From: a candidate division CSSED10-310 bacterium
Lineage (GTDB): Bacteria > CSSED10-310 > JAFGJC01
Reading direction: 5' to 3'
Assembly: GCA_016929305.1 (NCBI GenBank)
Contig: JAFGJC010000462.1
Coordinates: 1 to 28,519 of the forward strand
Length of the DNA: 28,519 bases
This document shows, piece after piece, positions 8,636 to 16,196 of this stretch. Positions within the stretch are counted from its first letter, which is position 1, and each line of letters begins with the position of its first letter. A program made the position numbers and the translations under genes. The notes under the pieces were generated by a model. The model had not been told where the DNA came from. It did no database searches and worked only from the letters and a program-made list of their open reading frames with translations.

Positions 8636-9624
8636 TGCATGACGATTCCTGTGTGATAACCACATTTAGGGCATTGATCATTTTCCCTGATATTTTTTGT
8701 TTTTACACTGAATCCGGTTCGCACAATCAACAATTGCCCACACTCAGGACAAAGCGTCGAGGCAGATGTTTCATCCCAGACATTTCCCAGGTATACATAA
8801 TTGAGATACTTCTGGGTGATGGATCTCGCACACTGAAGCGTTTCAAGAGGTGTAGCAGGATTGTTCAAACGATAATTGGGATGATACCGGCTGAGATGCA
8901 GAGGTGTATTTTCACCCAATTCATCTCGAATAAATTTTCCTAAATCATGAAACTCGTCGTCTGAATCATTTTCATCTGTAATGATCAAGTTCGTGATTTC
9001 AACATGACATGATTTCGATGCAAGGGCTGAGGATTGTAGAACTGGATCGAGATAACCTTTGCAGAGTTTTTGATAAAATTCATCACGCATGGATTTAATG
9101 TCAATATTCATGGCATCGATATAAGGAAGAATCTGTTTCAACGGTTCCAGATTGATCATGCCATTTGTTACCAATACGCTTTTTATGGCATGTTCATGCA
9201 GCAACTTACTGCAATCCAATACATATTCGTACCAGATGGTCGGCTCAGCATATGTAAATGCAACAGCAGGCAGATTCCGTTCCTGGCACATCGACAGAAT
9301 GGCTTCGGGGGGGAAATACTGAGTTGGAATGATTTCCTGAGAAATTTGCCAGTTCTGACAAAAAAGGCATTTTAGATTACAGCCATTATTACCCAGAGAG
9401 AGTATTTTTGATCCCGGGAGAAAATGATATAAAGGTTTCTTTTCGATAGGATCTATATTTATGGAGCAGACTTCACCATAGTTGGATGCAATCAGTTCAC
9501 CATTCTCGTTTTTTCTTACTCGGCAAATCCCCGTGTTTCCGGTAGAAATCCGACAGTTATGCGGACACAGAAGACATTGGACAATATTGTTATCCAGTGA
9601 TTTTGCAAATCTCGCTTTCTGCAT
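8632..9624 (-). CDS. amrS: AmrS-type (AmmeMemoRadiSam) radical SAM protein
   Basis: The product has 330 residues. The radical SAM cluster motif is CNLKCLFC (Cys82, Cys86, Cys89), preceded by the family's Cys-rich N-terminus CLLCPHNCR and GICRVRKN. Further family segments are FTYAEPTIWYEYVLD, VTNGMI and YIDAMNIDIKS. The C-terminus adds two CPxC pairs that could hold a metal. AmrS is named from a three-part system with AMMECR1 and Memo domains; neither partner is in this window, and the reaction is not settled. A TTG at 9633 is in frame, but the ATG at 9624, nine bases after AGGA and next to the upstream stop codon, is preferred. It lies between polyprenyl synthase and maf. Confidence 0.9.
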   Translation of the reverse strand: MQKARFAKSLDNNIVQCLLCPHNCRISTGNTGICRVRKNENGELIASNYGEVCSINIDPIEKKPLYHFLPGSKILSLGNNGCNLKCLFCQNWQISQEIIPTQYFPPEAILSMCQERNLPAVAFTYAEPTIWYEYVLDCSKLLHEHAIKSVLVTNGMINLEPLKQILPYIDAMNIDIKSMRDEFYQKLCKGYLDPVLQSSALASKSCHVEITNLIITDENDSDDEFHDLGKFIRDELGENTPLHLSRYHPNYRLNNPATPLETLQCARSITQKYLNYVYLGNVWDETSASTLCPECGQLLIVRTGFSVKTKNIRENDQCPKCGYHTGIVMQ

Positions 9625-9625
9625 T

Positions 9626-10615
9626 TCAACCAATCCTGTTCATTAAAAACTGAGGAATTGACTTCAATTCTTCCAACGCATCTGTTTTAGGAAGATTTTT
9701 GATTGATTCGATGGCTTTTTGCGAAAATTGATTTGCCATTCGGCGAATTTTACTGTCGATGCGAAAATCGATAAGAAGCTGTCTATAATATTTCTGCATA
9801 TCTATTGTCATTTCCAGCGAATCCGCTTCAATAAGATCGGTAAATTTCTGTTTATCCCTGCCTTTAAGGTTTTTTAGCAGTAATATTGCAGGCAGGGTAA
9901 CGCGACCTTCTTTTAGATCCTGAAAGTTGTCTTTTCCAAGTTTTTTTTCTTCAGCATACCAATCCAACAGGTCATCCAGAAGCTGATACGCTATTCCAAG
10001 ATTTTTACCATAATCCTTCAAGGCTTCCACATATTTGGGTTGATCGTGGGCACTGGCACCCAAACAACAGGACAGTTCCATAAGTATAGCTGTTTTCTTT
10101 TCGATGACGCGCATATATAAATCTGGTGTTGCTTTCACGTTATGTCTATTGGCAGACTGTACGATTTCACCTTCTGTCATCGTTAATACGGTTTTATTCA
10201 ATGAATTTCGGATGGCTAAGGATTCTGCTGACATTAAATCAATAGCTTTTGAATAAAGATAATCACCGGCAAGCACAGCCAGCTGGTTTCCAAAAGTCTG
10301 ATTTACAGACTTGTTTCCTCGTCGATGTTTAGCTTCATCAATGACATCGTCATGAAAAAGAGAAGCAGTATGGATCAATTCCACAACAACAGCATAACGC
10401 TGATGTTTTTCTGGATGGCTGCCGGTTGAATAAGCGGAAAGAAATACAAGAGCAGGTCGAATACGTTTTCCTCCACTTTTAATCGTTGGTAATATAATGT
10501 TCCGTATATTATTTTGTTTGATATTCAGGCAATCGAATAACTCAACTTCAAATAAATCCAATTCGGATTGAATGGAACGGCAGGGTAAAACGGGCGAAGT
10601 ATTGGAAGCAAGCAT
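9626..10615 (-). CDS. Polyprenyl diphosphate synthase (IspB/HepT-like)
   Basis: This 329-residue trans-isoprenyl diphosphate synthase condenses isopentenyl diphosphate onto an allylic primer, probably making the long chain of a respiratory quinone. The first Asp-rich motif is in HDDVIDEAKHRRG and the second is DDLLDW. GGKRIRPALVFL near the N-terminus and LAGDYLYSKA are also typical. Its ATG follows directly after the stop codon of the chaperone gene with no spacer and only a weak purine-rich site, suggesting coupling. Chain length cannot be read safely from the sequence, so no specific symbol is given. Confidence 0.92.
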   Translation of the reverse strand: MLASNTSPVLPCRSIQSELDLFEVELFDCLNIKQNNIRNIILPTIKSGGKRIRPALVFLSAYSTGSHPEKHQRYAVVVELIHTASLFHDDVIDEAKHRRGNKSVNQTFGNQLAVLAGDYLYSKAIDLMSAESLAIRNSLNKTVLTMTEGEIVQSANRHNVKATPDLYMRVIEKKTAILMELSCCLGASAHDQPKYVEALKDYGKNLGIAYQLLDDLLDWYAEEKKLGKDNFQDLKEGRVTLPAILLLKNLKGRDKQKFTDLIEADSLEMTIDMQKYYRQLLIDFRIDSKIRRMANQFSQKAIESIKNLPKTDALEELKSIPQFLMNRIG

Positions 10616-12535
10616 CTAGAATGTTTCTTCGCTTTCCGTTGCCATGAGTATCTGTAATTCGCCATTTGCCATTAGTTGATCGCGACGTTGTTTTACATAT
10701 GAAGTTACAGCCTGGTATTGTTTCGAAGCAAAGGTTTGCTTGCGAAGATCGGGAAGTTTTTCCTGAAAATCTTCTTCATTGAATTCTTTTTTGGATATTA
10801 ATTTAAATATGACTGCACTGTCTCTCAGTTCATATACTCCCGACACATCGCCGACATTCTTGGAGAATAGTGTGTCCGCAAGATCCGGATCCGAACCGAA
10901 GCGAGGAATGAAGCCGGTGTTGGCAAATTCTCCCGTCGATTGGGATTCAATTTCAAAAGGTTTACCAGCATCGCTCCATGGCGAACCTGCTATCAGGCTA
11001 TCATAAAGCGTTTGCGCTTTTTCTTTTGCAAAATCCAGAGCTTTTTTATTCTTGGTTTTCGTCTCAACAGATTCTTTTGTCTCCTCAAACGGTGGAATAT
11101 GAGAGGGTACAATTTCCTCAATCGAAATTAAGAAAACACCATTACTCGATTCAATAGGAATGATGATCTTTCCAATGGTTGCTTCTTTCAGGAGCATATC
11201 CAGATTCTTTGATCTTCCCAATTCAGCCGGAGGAGCTTTCAGTGTAAAAAGATCAGATGTTTTAATTTCCAAGTTTTCATTTTTTGCAATATCTTCGAGA
11301 GTTGTATTTTCAGTCACTGTTTGGAATATCTTTTGGGCCTTATCCATGGCCAATTCTTTGGCACCTTCCAACTTGAGTGTGTTCACAATGGAATCTTCGA
11401 CCTCTTCAAGACGTTTAAAACTTGCTTTTTTATAACCGGTTTTCTTGATGATGTGGTATCCGAATTGTGATTTTACTGGTTCGCTCACCTCATCAATTTC
11501 CAAGTTCCAAGCAGCTTCTTCAAAAGGTTTTACCATCCGTCCTTTAGAAAAATAACCAAGATCTCCGCCATTGGCACCTGACGGATCATCAGACAATTCC
11601 TTTGCAAGCGATTCAAAGGATTCACCTGCTTCAAGTCTTTTCAGCGCCGATTTTGCTTTGTTCAAAGCTTCATCCCATTTTTCTTCAGGAGCATCGGATG
11701 GAACTTTAAACAAAATATGACTCGCACTAACCTGTTCTTTTTCCTCGTACTGATCAAGATGTTTTGTGTAAAAATCATCAATATCCTCATCAAAGAGCTC
11801 CACCTCATCCTTCATTTTTGATGGATCAAAATGAATATACTGGATTTTATACTGATCATCTAATTTGAATTCTTCCTGATGAGCATCATAATATGCTTTC
11901 ATCTCGGCTTCATCCACTGTAATTTCTTCAAGGTAGGAACGCGCTCTGAATTGATAAAAATCACAGTTGATTTTTACATTTTGCCGTTCGTACATTTCCT
12001 TAAGTTCGTCGTTTGTTACGGGTGCGATGGAACCGATGAGCGTGCGAACTTTTTCGAGTGTCAAATCATGCTGCAGAAACTGCTTATATTGTGTTGAGCT
12101 TACCCCCATTTGACGGAGCACTCGCTGGAAAAGACCATTAGAAAACTTGCCGTCAACCTGAAAATATGGTGTCTTTTCGATAGATTTCATGATTTCATCT
12201 TCCGAAACCATGACACCCATTTGGTCGGCTGTTTGAAGCAGCACAATATCGTCAATCATCTTGTCAAGAGCCATCTGACGAAAGTTCATATTGGCTGACA
12301 TTCTCGCAAAGTTATCCTGGTATAACTGCCGATAATGCTGCTGAAAGCGCTGTTCCATTTCCAATACGTCGTTCTGGCTTATTTCCGTATCACCTATAAT
12401 AGCGGCTACCGGTCCTTTCGATTTCTGTTGAGATCCAGAGAAAGACCATCCATAAAATGCAATAAATGCAATAATTACAGGCCATAAAGCCACGTTACTC
12501 CAAAATTTGATTTTCGTTCTGAATGTTCTTAACAT
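10616..12535 (-). CDS. Membrane-anchored SurA/PpiD-like peptidyl-prolyl isomerase chaperone
   Basis: The product has 639 residues. A single N-terminal transmembrane helix (about 14-32) anchors a periplasmic or external body. A SurA/PpiD N-terminal chaperone region (about 40-190) is followed by a parvulin (PPIC) domain at about 270-370, marked by VSASHILFKV, SDDPSGANGGDLGYF and SQFGYHIIKK. The remaining 270 residues include a degenerate second parvulin-like part, as in PpiD. The overall plan fits PpiD better than soluble SurA. GGAG lies eight bases before the ATG. It is the first gene of the operon. Between its candidate promoter and the start, CCCAA-CATC-TTGGG (12581-12594) forms a small hairpin. 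Confidence 0.9.
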   Translation of the reverse strand: MLRTFRTKIKFWSNVALWPVIIAFIAFYGWSFSGSQQKSKGPVAAIIGDTEISQNDVLEMEQRFQQHYRQLYQDNFARMSANMNFRQMALDKMIDDIVLLQTADQMGVMVSEDEIMKSIEKTPYFQVDGKFSNGLFQRVLRQMGVSSTQYKQFLQHDLTLEKVRTLIGSIAPVTNDELKEMYERQNVKINCDFYQFRARSYLEEITVDEAEMKAYYDAHQEEFKLDDQYKIQYIHFDPSKMKDEVELFDEDIDDFYTKHLDQYEEKEQVSASHILFKVPSDAPEEKWDEALNKAKSALKRLEAGESFESLAKELSDDPSGANGGDLGYFSKGRMVKPFEEAAWNLEIDEVSEPVKSQFGYHIIKKTGYKKASFKRLEEVEDSIVNTLKLEGAKELAMDKAQKIFQTVTENTTLEDIAKNENLEIKTSDLFTLKAPPAELGRSKNLDMLLKEATIGKIIIPIESSNGVFLISIEEIVPSHIPPFEETKESVETKTKNKKALDFAKEKAQTLYDSLIAGSPWSDAGKPFEIESQSTGEFANTGFIPRFGSDPDLADTLFSKNVGDVSGVYELRDSAVIFKLISKKEFNEEDFQEKLPDLRKQTFASKQYQAVTSYVKQRRDQLMANGELQILMATESEETF

Positions 12536-12602
12536 TCCTGTGTCTCCTTAAAGATATTCCAAAATCTCGTTCCGTTTTTCCCCAACATCTTGGGAAATTT
12601 GT

Positions 12603-12631
12603 ATGCTAAAAGATCAATTTGGAATTTGCAA
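12603..12631 (-). promoter_or_regulatory. Candidate promoter for the SurA/PpiD-like operon
   Basis: On the minus strand, TTGCAA (12631-12626), a 17-base spacer and TAGCAT (12608-12603) lie about 70 bases before the chaperone start codon in the divergent intergenic region. The hexamers are imperfect. Confidence 0.35.
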
Positions 12632-12752
12632 GATAATCCCGAAAAACAATTTGAAAATTTATTGCAGATCATGACTACCTTGAGATATTAAAATCTAAGT
12701 ACCATGAATCTTAAAAACTTTCAAAAAGTGACTGCTAATGAAAGGAGGAAAC

Positions 12753-13247
12753 GTGCGCCGGTTCGGTGTTTTATCAGATACGCATATACCTGAACGAGCA
12801 TCTCAGCTTCCAGAAATGATTCATGCAATTTTCCAAGGATGTGAGAAAGTTTTTCATGCCGGAGATATTACGCATCCGCGCGTTATTGAGACATTGCAAG
12901 CCTGGGGTCATGATGTAATTGCTGTCAGAGGGAATATGGATTATGAAACAGCTACAGCCAATTATCCCGAACAGCGAATTATAAGAATCAATGATACTGT
13001 TGTTGCTATGATACATGGGTGGGGAAGTCCTTTAAATCTTCAAACCCGGATTTTTGAGCGATTTGAAGAGGCAAAACCGAATGTTATAATTTTTGGGCAT
13101 ACACACCAGGCAAAAGTTGAAGTCTGGAAGGATATTTTGTGGATTAATCCGGGAAGCCCAACCGATAGAATCATAGCGCCATTTCGTTCCGTAGCAATCT
13201 TGGAAATCGATGGTGAAAACAGAAATGCGATGATTGTAAGATTATAA
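12753..13247 (+). CDS. YfcE/MJ0936-type calcineurin-like phosphodiesterase
   Basis: The product has 164 residues. The metal-binding signature is complete: SDTH at the N-terminus, HAGDI, RGNMD, MIHGW and GHTHQ, with NPGS near the end. Family members are metal-dependent phosphodiesterases of unclear physiological substrate. An ATG at 12738 is in frame, but AAAGGAGG follows it immediately, and the GTG at 12753, four bases beyond the SD, gives the family-typical start MRRFGVLSDTH; I choose the GTG. Weak promoter-like elements (TTGCAG at 12662-12667, ATATTA at 12685-12690) lie upstream. It is divergent from the chaperone operon. Confidence 0.9.
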   Translation: MRRFGVLSDTHIPERASQLPEMIHAIFQGCEKVFHAGDITHPRVIETLQAWGHDVIAVRGNMDYETATANYPEQRIIRINDTVVAMIHGWGSPLNLQTRIFERFEEAKPNVIIFGHTHQAKVEVWKDILWINPGSPTDRIIAPFRSVAILEIDGENRNAMIVRL

Positions 13248-13343
13248 TTATTTTGTTGGGGACTTCGCAAGAATGCACATCCAAACCAGGTTTATTCCGA
13301 CACATAGCTGTAAAATCGAAAATCAGCATCTCTGGGAATGTAT

Positions 13344-13949
13344 TCAAGATGTTTCACACAGCAGCTCTATCATGTTTTTCAGTTCCAGTGTGATCGAAGG
13401 AAGCTTGAAGTAAACGATGACTATTGCCAGTAGTGATATTCCTGCCAGGGGAAGTATAACGATAGTGAACGCTTTCAATGTCGAAAAACGGTAGAGCTCC
13501 CGGGTTGATCCAATAAACAAGAAAAAACTCCAAAGTAGGATGCAAATAGCTGCAATAAGATAAACATTTGGCAAGTTCATCAAGAGAATAAAGACAGCAG
13601 CAAGAGGACCTAGCAGCCAGAGTGGAAGCGTTGCTATTATCATCAGTAAAAAGGTGTTTATTCCTCTGCCGGCACCACCGAAAAAATCTGCTGTCATATG
13701 GATAATCGATGAAAAAACAAAACATCCTATCAAACCTGCGATCAGTTCGATGATATAGAATTTAACAAAAGGTGTCAGATTCTCCTGAAGTTGTGGTTTG
13801 TTGATTATCCATTGAGTGATGAATAGTGATATACAGCAACCCAAAAAAATCACGGATGCGAGTAGAAATGGTTTTCCAAGCAGAATTTTACGGACAGTTT
13901 TTATCGGATGGCTAAACATTCCGGTCAGATGATCAAATAGACGAGTCAT
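13344..13949 (-). CDS. Yip1-like multi-pass membrane protein
   Basis: The product has about 201 residues with five strongly hydrophobic stretches (near 29-49, 66-85, 98-125, 129-148 and 160-181). The N-terminal TRLFDHLTGMFSHPIKT, containing a 'P.kt' motif before the first helix, and the helix layout resemble bacterial Yip1-domain proteins (PF04893), whose role is unknown. A longer reading from 13985 is possible, but GGAGGG lies eight bases before the ATG at 13949, which I use. It is the last gene of the DUF507-DUF507-DUF4416 operon and converges with the phosphoesterase gene. Confidence 0.8.
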   Translation of the reverse strand: MTRLFDHLTGMFSHPIKTVRKILLGKPFLLASVIFLGCCISLFITQWIINKPQLQENLTPFVKFYIIELIAGLIGCFVFSSIIHMTADFFGGAGRGINTFLLMIIATLPLWLLGPLAAVFILLMNLPNVYLIAAICILLWSFFLFIGSTRELYRFSTLKAFTIVILPLAGISLLAIVIVYFKLPSITLELKNMIELLCETS

Positions 13950-14010
13950 AGTAAGTTCCCTCCACCTGGAACACATGAAACACATGGCTTACACAGGTTT
14001 CGATTAGAAG

Positions 14011-14556
14011 TCAAGATGTCTGTTTTGAAAGATATTCTTTGAGATGGTTTCGGCATCTAATAAGAAATTTCTGAATGTCAGGTACTTTATAGTCAGGATA
14101 TGTCCAATTCAAGGTTTCCCAGCATTCAGTATGGAAAATCAAAGTTACTTCACCATAGACACCATCTCCCAAATAAAGGCGGTGAGAGAAGTTTTTTGAT
14201 GTGGCGAGTACAATTTTTTCGAGTGTTACCAGACCGGGATCGATATTTACCGATCGATGAAACATCTTTTCGCAGTGTGAACCCAAAGACCACTCGATTG
14301 CCCTCGCCCAGCATTTCGCCTGGGGAAGCTTGCTTTGATCGAACGGGGGTTGGAACGCGATGAATCCCTTGATAAGATCTGAACCCATTTCGTCTTTGTA
14401 ATAGCTTGTGTGTTCAAATGATTGTGGCAGAAGAACTTCAAATGGCATTCCATATTTGTCAGTGAGCTTTTGAATAGCAGCATCAAAGAATGGTTTGTCT
14501 GTAGACAAAACCGCAAAGAAAATCATACTGGTTTGCGAAGTATGCAATGGTTTCAA
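14011..14556 (-). CDS. DUF4416-family protein
   Basis: The product has 181 residues and fits the DUF4416 family. Hallmarks are TSYYKDEMGSDL, a Lys/Glu-rich middle, VNIDPGLVTLEKIVLATSK, HRLYLGDGVYGEVTLIF and WTYPDY near the C-terminus. The function is unknown. The start is probably TTG at 14556, which overlaps the upstream DUF507 stop as TTGA; it gives MKPLHTSQTS before the conserved core, a length similar to relatives. The first ATG (14526) would begin right at the core and has no better SD. Co-transcription with two DUF507 genes suggests a shared, uncharacterised process. Confidence 0.87.
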   Translation of the reverse strand: MKPLHTSQTSMIFFAVLSTDKPFFDAAIQKLTDKYGMPFEVLLPQSFEHTSYYKDEMGSDLIKGFIAFQPPFDQSKLPQAKCWARAIEWSLGSHCEKMFHRSVNIDPGLVTLEKIVLATSKNFSHRLYLGDGVYGEVTLIFHTECWETLNWTYPDYKVPDIQKFLIRCRNHLKEYLSKQTS

Positions 14557-14858
14557 TGCATACGTCTGATCCCGTCAGCGCGGACTCGCCGTCTGCGGTT
14601 CATCTCCTCCTCATAATATTTCTCATACAGGACTTCCCATTCACGACTGCCTTCGGGAGGTGACTTCTGCATGGAATTTATGGTGCGTCGTACATTCCGG
14701 TCGATGTCATCATTCAACTTCAATTCATCTGTAATGATGATTTTAACGCGCAACCGGATATCATTTTTGGGGCGAACGCAAGAAATGGCAGATTCATTGA
14801 CACATAAATCAGCAACGAGATGGGCAATATGATTTATTTTTGCAGCTGATAAACGCAT
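14553..14858 (-). CDS. DUF507-family protein, second copy
   Basis: This 101-residue protein begins MRLSAAKINHIAHLVADLC, the same N-terminal pattern as its neighbour (MRLPPSQIEYLASEIIKIL), and continues with a helical charged core typical of DUF507: a basic-hydrophobic segment (RVKIIITDELKLNDDIDRNVRR), then Tyr/Glu/Arg-rich helices. The function is unknown. The SD (AGGAG) overlaps the stop codon of the first copy, and its own stop overlaps the DUF4416 start, so all three are tightly coupled. The copies are clearly divergent, so this is an old duplication. Confidence 0.88.
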   Translation of the reverse strand: MRLSAAKINHIAHLVADLCVNESAISCVRPKNDIRLRVKIIITDELKLNDDIDRNVRRTINSMQKSPPEGSREWEVLYEKYYEEEMNRRRRVRADGIRRMH

Positions 14859-14868
14859 CCAAAGACTC

Positions 14869-15147
14869 CTATAAAATTAGATTACGTTCCTTGGCAAGTT
14901 TTTCTTTTACCATTTTAAACATCTGATGATATTGAATTCTGTCCTGATCCATCTTATCTGAATATTCCTCCAGAATCTCTCTTACTTCCTGATCAAGCTC
15001 ATCTTCCTTTTTAAGATCATCAATGATCACTCTTTGAATGGAAGCAATTGCTCTTTCCCTGTCATTGATCTCCAGGAATTCCTCCATTTCCAGAATTTTT
15101 ATAATTTCACTGGCAAGATATTCAATTTGTGAGGGCGGAAGCCTCAT
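14869..15147 (-). CDS. DUF507-family protein, first copy
   Basis: This 92-residue, highly charged, almost entirely helical protein of the DUF507 family starts MRLPPSQIEYLASEI and contains the family core around IQRVIIDDLKKEDELDQEV. It lacks a signal peptide or membrane segment, so it is probably cytoplasmic. A strong AAAGGAGG lies five bases before the ATG, and a good promoter lies upstream. It leads an operon with a paralogue, a DUF4416 protein and a Yip1-like protein. The small paired subunits could form a heteromer; that is inference. Confidence 0.88.
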   Translation of the reverse strand: MRLPPSQIEYLASEIIKILEMEEFLEINDRERAIASIQRVIIDDLKKEDELDQEVREILEEYSDKMDQDRIQYHQMFKMVKEKLAKERNLIL

Positions 15148-15216
15148 GTAAGCCTCCTTTTTGCATTATCAGTTGATGACCAGAATTTACTGCTTACAAT
15201 GCGCCAAAGCGACTAT

Positions 15217-15245
15217 ACCATAAAGATTTCAATAGTAAACGTCAA
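15217..15245 (-). promoter_or_regulatory. Probable promoter of the DUF507 operon
   Basis: On the minus strand, TTGACG (15245-15240), a 17-base spacer and TATGGT (15222-15217) precede the DUF507 operon by about 70 bases. It is divergent from the HTH-TPR gene promoter at 15298-15326. Confidence 0.5.
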
Positions 15246-15297
15246 ATCCATAAAAAATACAGATTTGGTTGGAGCAGTGATTTTGCTGATGGATGAC

Positions 15298-15326
15298 TTG
15301 ACAAATACATTCCAACCTTATTAAAT
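15298..15326 (+). promoter_or_regulatory. Probable promoter of the HTH-TPR gene
   Basis: A perfect TTGACA (15298-15303), a 17-base spacer and TTAAAT (15321-15326) lie about 45 bases before the start codon. The two promoters of this intergenic region point away from each other, with about 50 bases between their -35 boxes. Confidence 0.6.
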
Positions 15327-15371
15327 TCATTCGGTTTTTAAGGTAAACCTCGAATAAAGGAGAAAATAAAT

Positions 15372-16175
15372 ATGGCGAAGGTCTGGGATGAGCTGGACAA
15401 TGAGTTTCTTAAAAAGAACTATTTAAAACTCAGTAATCAGGAATTGGCGGAAAAATTTGGTGTATCCAAAAAATCAATACAAGGTAAATTGCGGCGTTTA
15501 GGCTTGCATCGTGCTTCAGAAGAAAAATCTTCCTTTGATGATGATCATGAATTGGATGACGAGTCGTCAGACGATTTGATTGAAATTCAGCAGCTTCGCC
15601 CCAAACGGCTGGCCATAAACATTCCTGCTCCTCCTGCGAAAGAGAAAAAGCCAGTGAAGTATGTTCCGCGTGAGTTAACAGAGCGTTATAAGCGAGCGAT
15701 TCGGGAGTTTAACAATGCCATTAATTTCATAAAAGATGGCGAAATTAAAAAGGGCATTGAAGAACTGGAATTTATTATACGTACATTTACCTCCGAAATT
15801 GAAATTTGTGAACGCGCTAAAATGTATCATAAAATGATCTCAAAAAAACTCTGGTATGATATCGAAGAACCTGATACGGAGGATGGGTACTATAATCTAG
15901 GTGTTTGGTATTACAATCATTCAAAAATTGATGATGCCCGGCATTGTTTTGAAAAAGCGCTGGAGATTGAACCCGAGCATGCTGATTCGTACTACAATCT
16001 TGCATGTATGGCATTAAAACGGCAGTCAAGTGATGAAGCTCTGGATCTTCTTGAAAAAGCAATCAGTCTTGATGAACGACTTGTTGAAACGGCAATTAAT
16101 GATGATGATTTTGAAAAACTATGGACAGAAGAAAGATTTGTCGAATTGATAAGAGCTTACGTTAGGGAAAACTGA
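15372..16175 (+). CDS. Protein with N-terminal helix-turn-helix and C-terminal TPR repeats
   Basis: The product has 267 residues. Residues about 4-46 (WDELDNEFLKKNYLKLS, then ELAEKFGVSKKSIQGKLRRL) form a Myb/SANT- or GcrA-like helix-turn-helix, which suggests DNA binding. An acidic stretch (about 53-70) and a Pro/Lys linker follow. Residues about 108-140 form a helical pair, and two clear TPR units occur near 169-202 (YYNLGVWYYNHSKIDDARHC) and 203-236 (YYNLACMALKRQSSDEAL). The end, AINDDDFEKLWTEERF, is a capping motif common in bacterial TPR proteins. GGAG is ten bases before the ATG. It is monocistronic. Between it and the convergent lysC, AATTTCA-CT-TGAAATT (16182-16197) forms a weak palindrome. 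Likely a regulator or scaffold; partner unknown. Confidence 0.85.
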   Translation: MAKVWDELDNEFLKKNYLKLSNQELAEKFGVSKKSIQGKLRRLGLHRASEEKSSFDDDHELDDESSDDLIEIQQLRPKRLAINIPAPPAKEKKPVKYVPRELTERYKRAIREFNNAINFIKDGEIKKGIEELEFIIRTFTSEIEICERAKMYHKMISKKLWYDIEEPDTEDGYYNLGVWYYNHSKIDDARHCFEKALEIEPEHADSYYNLACMALKRQSSDEALDLLEKAISLDERLVETAINDDDFEKLWTEERFVELIRAYVREN

Positions 16176-16196
16176 CGGAATAATTTCACTTGAAAT

